Assembly (NCBI RefSeq): GCF_001724715.1 | Contig: NZ_MEFG01000027.1 | Coordinates: 2,914 to 66,913, forward strand | From: Sphingomonas sp. SCN 67-18 | GTDB lineage: Bacteria > Pseudomonadota > Alphaproteobacteria > Sphingomonadales > Sphingomonadaceae | Direction: 5' to 3' | Length of the DNA stretch: 64,000 nucleotides | Shown here: in pieces, positions 26,240-34,073 of the stretch | How the letters are laid out: every line of letters begins with the position of its first letter | Numbering within the stretch: position 1 is the stretch's first letter | Translations under genes and position numbers: made by a program | The notes under the pieces: model-generated | The model's input: only the letters and a program-made list of their open reading frames with translations | What the model was told of the DNA's origin: nothing | Database searches by the model: none

Positions 26240-28035
26240 GCTTTGTCTTTCGATGGCCCCTTCGTTTCAGACGCCACGAGGACGCCGTCGATCGGGGCGA
26301 AGGCCGTCGCGAGCGCAGCGTCGAACTGATCGCCCAGCTCTGGCAATGTGCTGGGGTCGGGCAGTGCCAATCGCGCCAGCAGCCGGGCCGATACGCTAAA
26401 GCTGCCCGACACGGCAGAGAAGCGAGCGTTGACCACTTCAGAATTGAGCAGGCGCGCCAGCACTTCCTGCGACACCATAGGCGTTGTGGAAAGCGGCTCG
26501 AGTACGATGACATGGTTTTCGGCGACATAGCCATCGCGCTTGTGTTGGGTGGCAAAAGATTTCGTCACCGGGGCAGCATTCAGCCGTCGACGCTGGTCGC
26601 GGTTGCTGGTGCGCTGGACCAGCACGGCGCGTCCCCGGCACACATAGGCCGCCGACTCGGGATTGATCGGCGCGTACCAGGCGAATTTGCCGGTGCGCGT
26701 TCCGCTTTGAAAGCGGAAACTGCCATTCACACGAATGTCCGACGCCCATAATACAGGAACGCGGCCCTCCGCATGTTCGGCATGCAGCAGAGCGCGCTCA
26801 CGAGTCGGGACGACCTTTCCGACCCGGATGCGATAGCCATAGGTTTCGAGGGTCGACGCGGCGTTGACCGCGATGAGCTGGTGATGATGGGCGGTCGCCG
26901 TGCCCGCGAGAGCGACCGGCAGATGCCAGGGCTCACCGTCGGCCGGCGCTGACGCGGTTCCGAGCGCGGTCCGCTGGCCGGCGGCGTCAATCCAGCCGAG
27001 CCGATAGTGATAATCATCGGCAACGCCAGGTCCGTGCCGCTGGAGCACGAGCAGGCAGACATCCTGGGTTGCGTCAATGAACAGATCCTCGCGCTGCTGG
27101 TGCATGGCGAGCTCGACAACCCGGGCGCGCTTGCGAATTTCATGGCGCAGGCCCGCAAAATAGGGGCCGGCGACGAAACTGGTGGGCAGGACAAAGGCAA
27201 GGCCGCCACCGGGCTTCAGCCAATCGAGCGCCTTGATCACGAACAGGGCATAGAGGTTGGTATGTCCGCCGAGATCGGCGCGGCCGGCGGCTTCGGTGAG
27301 CTGGTCCAACCCACTGCGGAACAGCTTGCTGTAGGGAGGGTTGCCGATAATCAGGTCGAACCCGTGGTCGAGCGACGTCGCCAGCGTGTTGGCGCAGCGG
27401 ACGATGCCGCTCGTATCTTGCTGGATGCCATATTCCCGCCGGATCATCCGGCCGAGCAGGTTCCCGGACAGCGCGGCCAGTCCAGGATCGACCTCAATGC
27501 CCTGAAGTTGTCCAGTCGCCTGGGCGCAAGCTTGGGTGATATCGAGACCCGCTGCGACATGCGCGTCGATGAGGCGGCGGGCCGTCGGTACGAGGAAGGA
27601 ACCGCCGCCACAGGCCGGGTCGAGGATGGTGGGCGCACGGCCTGCCTCGAGAAAGGGACGGATCGCATCGAGGGTCGCCGTCGCAAGAACAGGCGGCGTG
27701 AAATAGGCCGACAGCGCCTTTCGACGATCGTCACCGATCAGGAGCGCATAGGCGCTGGACACGGCATAGTCGCGCATGTCGGCATCGAGGCCGTCCAGTT
27801 GCGCGCGGGCGGCAACAGCCTTGGCTTCGGCGTGGTCCGGGTCAATCACGGCGAGGCAGAAATCGAGCGGCGTGGCATAGGCGCTTAGGATCGGCGCACG
27901 ATCTCGCCGAAGCATCGACAGGAATTTGAGCACATTTGCCCGCGGATCGGTCGCCTCGAGAGCATGATCGGGTGCGGCGGGCACCGCGTGATCTATTGCC
28001 TGTGGGGCATGCGTTCGGGTGGCGTACTCCGTCAT
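26236..28035 (-). CDS. N6-adenine DNA methyltransferase next to DISARM-like genes
   Basis: This 599-residue amino-methyltransferase has SAM motif ILDPACGGGSFLVPTA near residue 136 and catalytic NPPY in LIIGNPPYSKLF near residue 229, the signature of N6-adenine (or N4-cytosine) methylases of the Eco57I type. YFTPPVLA precedes the SAM motif as usual. The C-terminal half, with LWASDIRVNGSF, probably recognises the target sequence. I see no nuclease motif. ATG 28035 overlaps the Fic stop as ATGA, so it belongs to the XRE-Fic operon and faces drmB. By position it could be the self-protecting methylase of the DISARM-like system. Confidence 0.85.
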   Translation of the reverse strand: MTEYATRTHAPQAIDHAVPAAPDHALEATDPRANVLKFLSMLRRDRAPILSAYATPLDFCLAVIDPDHAEAKAVAARAQLDGLDADMRDYAVSSAYALLIGDDRRKALSAYFTPPVLATATLDAIRPFLEAGRAPTILDPACGGGSFLVPTARRLIDAHVAAGLDITQACAQATGQLQGIEVDPGLAALSGNLLGRMIRREYGIQQDTSGIVRCANTLATSLDHGFDLIIGNPPYSKLFRSGLDQLTEAAGRADLGGHTNLYALFVIKALDWLKPGGGLAFVLPTSFVAGPYFAGLRHEIRKRARVVELAMHQQREDLFIDATQDVCLLVLQRHGPGVADDYHYRLGWIDAAGQRTALGTASAPADGEPWHLPVALAGTATAHHHQLIAVNAASTLETYGYRIRVGKVVPTRERALLHAEHAEGRVPVLWASDIRVNGSFRFQSGTRTGKFAWYAPINPESAAYVCRGRAVLVQRTSNRDQRRRLNAAPVTKSFATQHKRDGYVAENHVIVLEPLSTTPMVSQEVLARLLNSEVVNARFSAVSGSFSVSARLLARLALPDPSTLPELGDQFDAALATAFAPIDGVLVASETKGPSKDKA

Positions 28036-28616
28036 GACCGGGCGAAGGCGAGCAAGGGGGCAATGTCGTGCGCGTCTGCGGCTCTGAGCGCGTCGACATA
28101 GGCACGGCGCATCGCGCCGATGTCGCCAAGGTTGCCGCCGGCCCAGGTGAACGGCTGGCCCTCGAGCCGCTCGATCAACAGGTCGGCCATCAGACGTGCA
28201 TGACGTCCATTGCCGTTGGGAAAGGGATGGATAGCGACTAGGCAATGGTGGAAGCGGATCGCGATTTCGTCGGCGGGATAGGTCTTATTCTGAACCCAGT
28301 AATTGACGTCGGCGAGCAGGGCGTGGAGTTCAGTCTGGATCCGGTAGGCATCGATGCCGATATTGCGTTCGGTACGCCTGAACGCGCCGGCCCAGCTCCA
28401 GACGTCCCCCAGCATCCGCTTGTGCAGTTCCCGCACAAAGCGCTCGGTCAGGATATCGGCTCGCCGGCCGAACGCCCAACCCACGCCGGCATCGATATTG
28501 GCCTGTTCGGCCTCATTGAGATCGGCGCGGGTTGTGATCCAGCTTTGCAGCAGGCCTTCGCGTTCTCCTGGCTCAAGGGGCGTAGCGTCATCGGGTTCCA
28601 CGAACAGATCCGTCAT
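28032..28616 (-). CDS. Fic/DOC protein, mobile mystery protein B
   Basis: This 194-residue Fic-domain enzyme has the complete active-site motif HPFPNGNGRHAR near residue 130 and the upstream flap region (RIQTELHALLADVNYWVQ). Fic enzymes transfer AMP or another nucleotide moiety to proteins. The start of the sequence and the pairing with the preceding XRE gene match the family called mobile mystery protein B, which is found on mobile elements. It overlaps the XRE gene and the methylase gene by 4 bp each, giving one three-gene operon. No obvious inhibitory (S/T)xxxE(G/N) helix is seen inside it. Confidence 0.88.
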   Translation of the reverse strand: MTDLFVEPDDATPLEPGEREGLLQSWITTRADLNEAEQANIDAGVGWAFGRRADILTERFVRELHKRMLGDVWSWAGAFRRTERNIGIDAYRIQTELHALLADVNYWVQNKTYPADEIAIRFHHCLVAIHPFPNGNGRHARLMADLLIERLEGQPFTWAGGNLGDIGAMRRAYVDALRAADAHDIAPLLAFARS

Positions 28617-29074
28617 GGCTTGTCCCAGATGTCGCGCTGACGGAGATTGTTGGCGATATAGTGCTGGATGCGGGCTTCGGTGTCCGTGTCCACGACACCT
28701 TGATCCTCGAGCGCCATGGAGTGCGACACGCGGCGCAAGGCATCGCTCGCGATCGCCCGCTCGCGCTCTTGCACGGTCGCCTCAAGGCTCGTCTTCGGAA
28801 TCAGGGCGTAGACGAGCACGCAGTTCATCGCCTCTGCCGCTTTTCGCAGCGTATTGAGCTGCACGGTGCCATTGGCCTCCGAAGCCTCGAGGTTCTGGAC
28901 GCTTTGGGCAGTGATGCCGATGCGCTGGCCGAGTTGGGAGCCGCTCATGCCCAAGGCGTCACGGATGGCCCTGATCCAGCCGCGCGGCGGCACAGCGAAG
29001 CGCGACGCGGGTTCGAGCGCTGTCAGGCGTTCGTCGAGGCGCTTGCGCGCCCGTCCTCTGATCTCCTTTTTCAT
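28613..29074 (-). CDS. XRE-family regulator, mobile mystery protein A
   Basis: This 153-residue DNA-binding protein has a helix-turn-helix of the XRE type at about residues 40-75 (MSGSQLGQRIGITAQSVQNLE). The pairing with a downstream Fic gene is the hallmark of mobile mystery proteins A and B. The helix-turn-helix is followed by a family-specific C-terminus (NCVLVYALIPKTSLEATVQERER). It probably represses its own operon (XRE-Fic-methylase) through the palindromes at 29073-29187, the first of which covers its start codon. It may act as the antitoxin-like partner of the Fic protein, but that is inferred. Confidence 0.88.
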   Translation of the reverse strand: MKKEIRGRARKRLDERLTALEPASRFAVPPRGWIRAIRDALGMSGSQLGQRIGITAQSVQNLEASEANGTVQLNTLRKAAEAMNCVLVYALIPKTSLEATVQERERAIASDALRRVSHSMALEDQGVVDTDTEARIQHYIANNLRQRDIWDKP

Positions 29075-29187
29075 CAGGTCATGGCCTTACGGTGAAAGCA
29101 TTATTATCAGGCTATATTCTGAAAATTCAAATAAGCAATCAGGCTTTGGCCTGATAGATTAGGACCACAATCAGGTTGTGGCCTGTT
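29073..29187. promoter_or_regulatory. Array of four phased palindromic operators
   Basis: Four related sites begin at 29073, 29106, 29138 and 29170, spaced 33, 32 and 32 bp, about three helical turns. The best copy (29138-29155) is ATCAGGC-TTTG-GCCTGAT, a perfect 7-bp inverted repeat. The copy at 29170 is ATCAGGTTGTGGCCTGTT, and the two nearest the gene are more diverged. The first overlaps the start codon of the XRE gene. They are the likely binding sites of that regulator, and the even spacing implies cooperative binding on one DNA face. Confidence 0.75.
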
Positions 29188-29380
29188 TTCACTCCTATGG
29201 GATACCAAGTTCCATATTGGCAACGCCGCACAAAGCGCGGACTTAGCGATGCAGCTTGAAAAGATATCCAGTGGCCGAAAAGCCATTTCCGCCAAGGCCG
29301 ACTTAATGGGCATCACGTGGTCCGCTGCCGCGCTTCATCACTTGTGGATGCCTCTTCCAAGGCTCAGCGATGCAGCGAGC

Positions 29381-29485
29381 TCAATCACTCTTCCCGGACC
29401 GCAGATATTTTATCAGCGCGGCGATCAGGAGCAGCAACGTGATAATCACGAGCACCCAGACCAGCCCCACTCCCATCATCATCAT
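29381..29485 (-). CDS. 34-residue single-pass membrane protein
   Basis: This short gene begins with four ATG codons (29485-29474) after a GGGAGG ribosome-binding site and encodes a 34-residue peptide. Nearly the whole length is one hydrophobic helix (VGLVWVLVIITLLLLIAALI) followed by a positive tail (KYLRSGKSD). Similar small membrane peptides are common beside copper-resistance genes. It is divergent from the periplasmic protein gene at 29554, with a 68-bp shared promoter gap. The function is unknown; a role as a small partner of the neighbouring metal efflux genes is a guess from position. Confidence 0.6.
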   Translation of the reverse strand: MMMMGVGLVWVLVIITLLLLIAALIKYLRSGKSD

Positions 29486-29553
29486 GATGCCGCCGCCTCC
29501 CAGCGATCGTCTTGATTGTAGCACTGCAAAGGATCGGCTAAAGCGACACAGTC

Positions 29554-29913
29554 GTGAAACGTGCTCTTCACATCATGCTCCTCCTCGGAGCCTTGCTTGG
29601 CCTCTTCGGCCAGCAAGCGGCCTATGCGGCGGGAGCAAGGGCGGCCATCGCTCCGGCGTCGGTCTCGCAGATGGACGCCGATTGCATGGAGATGATGCAG
29701 AAGCAGTCCCAGCCCGCCGAGAAGCCCTGCAAGGGGCTGACGCTGGACTGCATCGCCGCCATGGGATGCGTCATTCCGGCCCTGCTCGGCAACGGTGGCG
29801 TCCCGCTTGCGGCGCCGCAACCCTTGCCGGTTCCCGCCTTCTCGTCCGAGACATCGGTTCTCGTCGGAAGCGATCTCCCTCCCGAGCAACATCCACCCGC
29901 AATCCTCGGCTGA
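29554..29913 (+). CDS. Small periplasmic protein of the copper-efflux cluster
   Basis: This 119-residue exported protein has a signal peptide (MLLLGALLGLFGQQAAYAAG) at its N-terminus. The mature part has four cysteines (DADCMEMMQ, KPCKGLTLDCIAAMGC) with nearby methionines, consistent with copper or silver binding. The end is proline-rich (PPEQHPPAILG). Genes like this often precede the cusCBA block in alphaproteobacteria. The start codon is GTG with only a weak upstream ribosome-binding site. The family is not one I can name. Confidence 0.65.
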   Translation: MKRALHIMLLLGALLGLFGQQAAYAAGARAAIAPASVSQMDADCMEMMQKQSQPAEKPCKGLTLDCIAAMGCVIPALLGNGGVPLAAPQPLPVPAFSSETSVLVGSDLPPEQHPPAILG

Positions 29914-30007
29914 TTCGTCTGGCCATCACGGCGGCGGGTTCGCGCACTCGAAGTGCGCGTACGCCTGCCGCCCGGCCGCCTCGATGAATTACCGAAGGAT
30001 ATTCGTG

Positions 30008-30289
30008 ATGAAGATTTCTGTTCTTCTAGCAGCGCTCGGCGTGGCGCTTGCCGCACCGATTCCCGCTCTTGCAGCAGAAGGTGCACAGCATACTGGCGCC
30101 GGCCATTATGAATGGCGCTCCGTCCCGCAACATGGGCCTCGCGCCACCGGCCAATCCCAAAAACGGGTTTGGGTGCCGGACAATGCGCAGGCGGCCAGCT
30201 GCGAGTGCACCATGATGAAGACGAACGCCACCGAGTGCATGAAGGACATGCCCGGTACGAGTTCATCCTCGATCAAGTCGTCCAGCTAG
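30008..30289 (+). CDS. Small periplasmic protein, probably metal-related
   Basis: This is a 93-residue exported protein. The signal peptide MKISVLLAALGVALAAPIPALA is cleaved before AEGAQHTGAG. The mature region contains EWRSVPQHGPRATGQ and a Cys/Met segment (CECTMMKTNATECMKDMPG) that could bind a soft metal. The start at ATG 30008 has GAAGGAT about eight bases upstream; upstream in-frame codons belong to noncoding sequence. It lies between the other periplasmic gene and cusC, so it is probably expressed with the copper efflux operon. Confidence 0.7.
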   Translation: MKISVLLAALGVALAAPIPALAAEGAQHTGAGHYEWRSVPQHGPRATGQSQKRVWVPDNAQAASCECTMMKTNATECMKDMPGTSSSSIKSSS

Positions 30290-30428
30290 GCTCAGATCCT
30301 GGCTGGCGCGGACTTCCACGGCGGATAGGCCTGGACCGACGACGGAGCCGTTAGCGTTCCGCCGTCGCTCTGTGCCTTGTTCGCTTCGGACCGTACCGGC
30401 CTGATCGTCGCCCGATCAGGAGCGTTCC

Positions 30429-31619
30429 ATGCGATCGCTATTCTTTGCCCCGCTGCTCGCGGTGGTTCCGTGCTCGGCCCTCGCCGCGCCATTAAATTTC
30501 GACGACGCGCTCGCAAGGGCGGTCGCGGAGGCGCCTGCCCTGCGCGCCCGCGCGCTGGAGGTAGGCGCACGCCAATCAGCGGCGATTTCGGCCGGCCAGC
30601 TACCTGACCCAAAGCTCGGTGTCGGCCTCGACAATTTTCCGGTCTCCGGCCCGCCCGCCTTCACCTATTCGGGCGACAGCATGACGATGACGCGTGTCGG
30701 CATCAGCCAGGACGTCCCGAACCTCGCCAAGCGCCACGCTCGCACAGGTCGAGCCCAGGCCGACATCACCGAGGCCGAAGCTGCCCGCGTCGCCGACGAG
30801 CGCCGGGTGAGGGTTGCCACCGCCCTCGCCTGGATTGATCTCGCCTATGCGCAGCGCCGCCTGGCGGCGATTGAAACTGCTATCGGCAAGCTCGCCCGGT
30901 TGACCTCGGCTTCGGTATCGAGCGTCGCCTCGGGCTCGGCGCGTCCGGCGCAGTCCCTCGACATCAAACAAGGGGTCGCGGCGCTCGAGGACAGACGTAG
31001 CGAGGTCGCTGCGGAAATGGCCCGCGCCCGGGCGATTCTCTCACGATGGACGGGCGATCCTGCTCCCGACGCCATCGGAACAGTTCCAAATTTCACGATC
31101 GACCCGTCAGATCTGCGCGCCGCGATCGACGGACATCCCGACATTGCCGTAGCGGCGGCCCGCACCCGTCAGGCCGATGCGGACGTCCGACTTGCCCGCG
31201 CCGAGAAGCGGCCGGACTGGGCATTCGATGTCGCCTATCAGCGGCGCGCGGAGCGCTATGGCGACATGATCTCGGCGGGCGTCACGATCAGCCTGCCGCT
31301 CTTTTCCCGCCGCCGCCAGGATCCGATGATCGCCGCCAGCGCGGCTGTCGCCGGAGCGGCGCTCGCCCGGCAGGAGGATATGCGTCGCGCACTCGCCGCC
31401 GACCTCGAGGCAGCACTTGCCGACCATGTCGCGCACCATGAGCAGTGGATGCGCTCTCGCGACACGCTGTTGTCGCTCGCGCGCCAGAAGGCCGACCTCG
31501 AAACCGCCAGCTATTCGGCCGGGCGGGCAGGGCTCCTCGACGTCATCCAGGCACAATCCATGCTCGTCGACAGCGAGCTTCAGACACTCGACCGCGAAGC
31601 GATGGTGGCGCGCGACGCC
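30429..31619 (+). pseudogene. cusC: cusC-type outer-membrane efflux gene, 3' end removed by inversion
   Basis: This is a TolC-family outer-membrane channel of a CusCBA/CzcCBA metal efflux pump. The signal peptide (MRSLFFAPLLAVVPCSALA) and the outer-membrane efflux domains run for 397 codons to MVARDA at 31619. After that point the frame reads antisense into an inverted cusA segment and goes on to 32081, which is not native protein. The missing tail ([14 protein letters not shown] and stop) is found on the minus strand at about 34033-34077. Joined together it would be about 411 residues, normal for the family. As read, the channel carries a foreign C-terminus of about 150 residues. Confidence 0.85.
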
Positions 31620-32570
31620 CGACGGCAGGCCGGCCTTCAGTTCGTCGAGCTTCGACTGGACGGCTTCAATCGTGCTTCGTGCGTCCGCTCCGGAGCGCAG
31701 GATCACGACGCCGCCCGCGACCTCGCCCTCGCCATCGAGCTCGGTGATGCCGCGTCGCATTTCGGGGCCGATCTGAAGGGTCGCGACATCACCCAGCGTA
31801 ACGGGCACCCCGCCTCCAGTCGTTCTCAGGGGTACCGCGCGGAAATCGTCGAGCGTCTTCAGATAGCCCGAGGCGCGGACCATATATTCGGCCTCGCCGA
31901 GCTCGAGCACGGAACCGCCGGCTTCCTGGTTGGCGCGCCGGATGGCCTCGACCGCCTCGCTATGGGTCACGCCGTAGGCCGCGAGCCGGACCGGATCGAG
32001 CACGACCTGATATTGCTTCACCATGCCGCCGATGCTGGCGACCTCGGCGACGCCGGGAAGGCTCTTCAGCTCATAACGTAGAAACCAGTCCTGCAGGCCG
32101 CGCAACTGGGCCAGGTCGCGATGCCCGGTGCGATCGACCAGCGCATATTCATAGACCCAGCCGACCCCCGTCGCATCGGGGCCGATCGCGCTGCGCGCCG
32201 TCTCGGGCAAGCGGCCCTGAACCTGGTTCAGATATTCGAGGACGCGGGAGCGGGCCCAGTAAAGGTCGGTGCCATCCTCGAAAATCACATAGACGAAGCT
32301 GTCGCCGAAGAAGGAGTAGGCTCTGACGGTCTTCGCTCCCGGCACCGACAGCATGGTGGAGGCGAGAGGGTAGGTGACCTGGTTCTCGACAATTTGGGGC
32401 GCCTGTCCGGGATAGCTGGTCCGGATGATGACTTGCGTGTCCGAGAGATCGGGAAGCGCGTCGATTGGGGTCGAACGCACCGCCAATAGCCCCGCCGCGA
32501 CCAGCGCCAGAGCGCCCAGCAGGACGAAGAATCGATTCTGGACTGACCAGTGGATGAGCCGCCGGATCAC
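31612..32570 (-). pseudogene. cusA: cusA 5' fragment (RND pump, first third)
   Basis: These are the first ~318 codons of a heavy-metal RND pump (CusA/HME family). The N-terminal membrane helix ([18 protein letters not shown]) is followed by the porter domain: [16 protein letters not shown], the [17 protein letters not shown] motif and [16 protein letters not shown]. The last native residues are LKAGLPSGV at about 31612. The frame then continues antisense through cusC to 31107, giving a meaningless tail. The GTG start overlaps the cusB stop (GTGA). The rest of the pump is on the plus strand from 34074. The protein made from this piece cannot form a pump. Confidence 0.87.
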
Positions 32571-34039
32571 TGGCGGGCCTCGCGCGTCATCGCCCTGAGC
32601 GTTGGTCCTTCGGGCCGCTGGTCAAACGAGAAGTGAACACGGTCGCCCACCTTGAACCCGCGCGCGAGGCGAGGATCGGTGAGGCGGAAGGTCATGGTCA
32701 TGGCGGGCCAGCCGAGCGCCGGTACCGGCGTATGGCTGAACGTGATGGTCGTGGCCCCGATCGTCTCGATCCTGCCGGTCGCATCGTAAAAGGCGGTCCT
32801 GGTCGATGCAGGCGTTCCCGCACGGCCCGCGATCGGTCGTGCCTCGACGCCGGACAGGCTCGCCTCGGAATCGATCAGGAATTGGCCCGAGGCCACGACC
32901 TTCTCGCCTTCGGACAACCCGGCGAGGATTTCGGTCTGGCCGCCGGCCTCGGCGCCGGCCTGGACTTCGGCCGGCTGGTAACGCCCGCCCGCCAGCGCGA
33001 GCATGACCAGCGTGCGCTTTCCTGTTCGGATCAGCGCTTCCGAGGGCACCAGGAGAGCGGAACGGCTGCCGCCGCCGAAGGAGACGGTCGAGAACATGCC
33101 CGGTCGCAGCCGGCCGCCGCGATTGGGGAGTTCGATTCTGACGGTAACGGTCCGGCTGTCGGCCTGTACGGCGGGTAGAATGGCGGCCACCCGACCGGAG
33201 AAGCGCTCGCCTGGAAAAGCGGCCAGCGTGGCGCTCGAACTCTGGCCGGGACGAAGCTGCCCGGCCATTGCTTCGGGGACGGCGGCGTTGAGCCAGACCG
33301 TCCCCAGTCCATTGACCTCCGCGAGGGTCTGACCGGCCGCGACGTTCATGCCCGCGCGGACGCCCAGCGTCTTGATGACGCCCCCCGTCGGCGCCGAGAC
33401 CGTGATGATGTTGCGGGGCCGTCCGCTGCGCTCGACTGCGGCGATGGTGCCGGCTGGCATGCCGAGCAGCGCCAACCGCTGCCGCGCGGCGCGGGTCAGC
33501 GCCGCGTCTCCTGTACGCCGCACGGCGAGGAATTCGGCCTGGGCTCCGGCCCATTCGGGGATCAGCAGATCGGCGAGCGGTGCGCCGGATCCGATGACGT
33601 CGCCCGGCGCCCGACCATAGACGCGCTGGACGAAGCCGGAGGCGCGCGCCTGGACGACCGCGACATCGCGTTCGTTGAAATCGATCGTGCCCGTTGCTGT
33701 GAGACCGCTGCCAAGCGTCCCCCGCCGGGCCTCCACTGTGCGCAGGCCCAGATTTTGCGTTCGCGCCGGGTTGATGCGGATGCCGGCTTCGGCCGCCGCC
33801 TCGTCGGCATATTTGGGGACGAGCTGCATATCCATGAAAGGCGATTTGCCAGGCTTGTCGAAATGCTGACCCGGCACCATCGGGTCGTACCAGTAGAGGA
33901 TCTTGCGAGGCTCGCCCGAAGCCTCGGTCGTCTGCTCGGCGGTGCTGAGCAATGCGATTCCATAGCCGGTCGCGCCGGCGACGAGCGCGATGGCGACGGC
34001 CACGCACAGGCGACGGCGCGATGTCAGTTCAATGTTCAT
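32567..34039 (-). CDS. cusB: CusB-like periplasmic adaptor with CusF-like C-terminus
   Basis: This 490-residue membrane fusion protein links the RND pump to its outer-membrane channel. One N-terminal membrane anchor ([21 protein letters not shown]) is followed by a heavy-metal-binding region, [19 protein letters not shown] and [12 protein letters not shown]. Barrel-sandwich and beta-barrel parts follow ([41 protein letters not shown]). The C-terminal 80 residues are a CusF-like metallochaperone domain with [15 protein letters not shown] 34039 also overlaps the displaced cusC stop in the inverted segment, proof of the former cusC-cusB coupling. It is intact but now points away from its original promoter. 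Confidence 0.9.
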   Translation of the reverse strand: MNIELTSRRRLCVAVAIALVAGATGYGIALLSTAEQTTEASGEPRKILYWYDPMVPGQHFDKPGKSPFMDMQLVPKYADEAAAEAGIRINPARTQNLGLRTVEARRGTLGSGLTATGTIDFNERDVAVVQARASGFVQRVYGRAPGDVIGSGAPLADLLIPEWAGAQAEFLAVRRTGDAALTRAARQRLALLGMPAGTIAAVERSGRPRNIITVSAPTGGVIKTLGVRAGMNVAAGQTLAEVNGLGTVWLNAAVPEAMAGQLRPGQSSSATLAAFPGERFSGRVAAILPAVQADSRTVTVRIELPNRGGRLRPGMFSTVSFGGGSRSALLVPSEALIRTGKRTLVMLALAGGRYQPAEVQAGAEAGGQTEILAGLSEGEKVVASGQFLIDSEASLSGVEARPIAGRAGTPASTRTAFYDATGRIETIGATTITFSHTPVPALGWPAMTMTFRLTDPRLARGFKVGDRVHFSFDQRPEGPTLRAMTREARQ

Positions 34040-34073
34040 GGTCTTCGCCCCCATAGGTCAGCACGATATTGGC

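Noticed and set aside
26236-28035. Type IIG restriction-modification enzyme
   Set aside because: The methylase has no visible nuclease motif at either end and is shorter than typical fused enzymes.
31107-31611. C-terminal 170 residues of the minus-strand cusA frame as a new domain
   Set aside because: They are the antisense of cusC produced by the inversion, not a fused domain.
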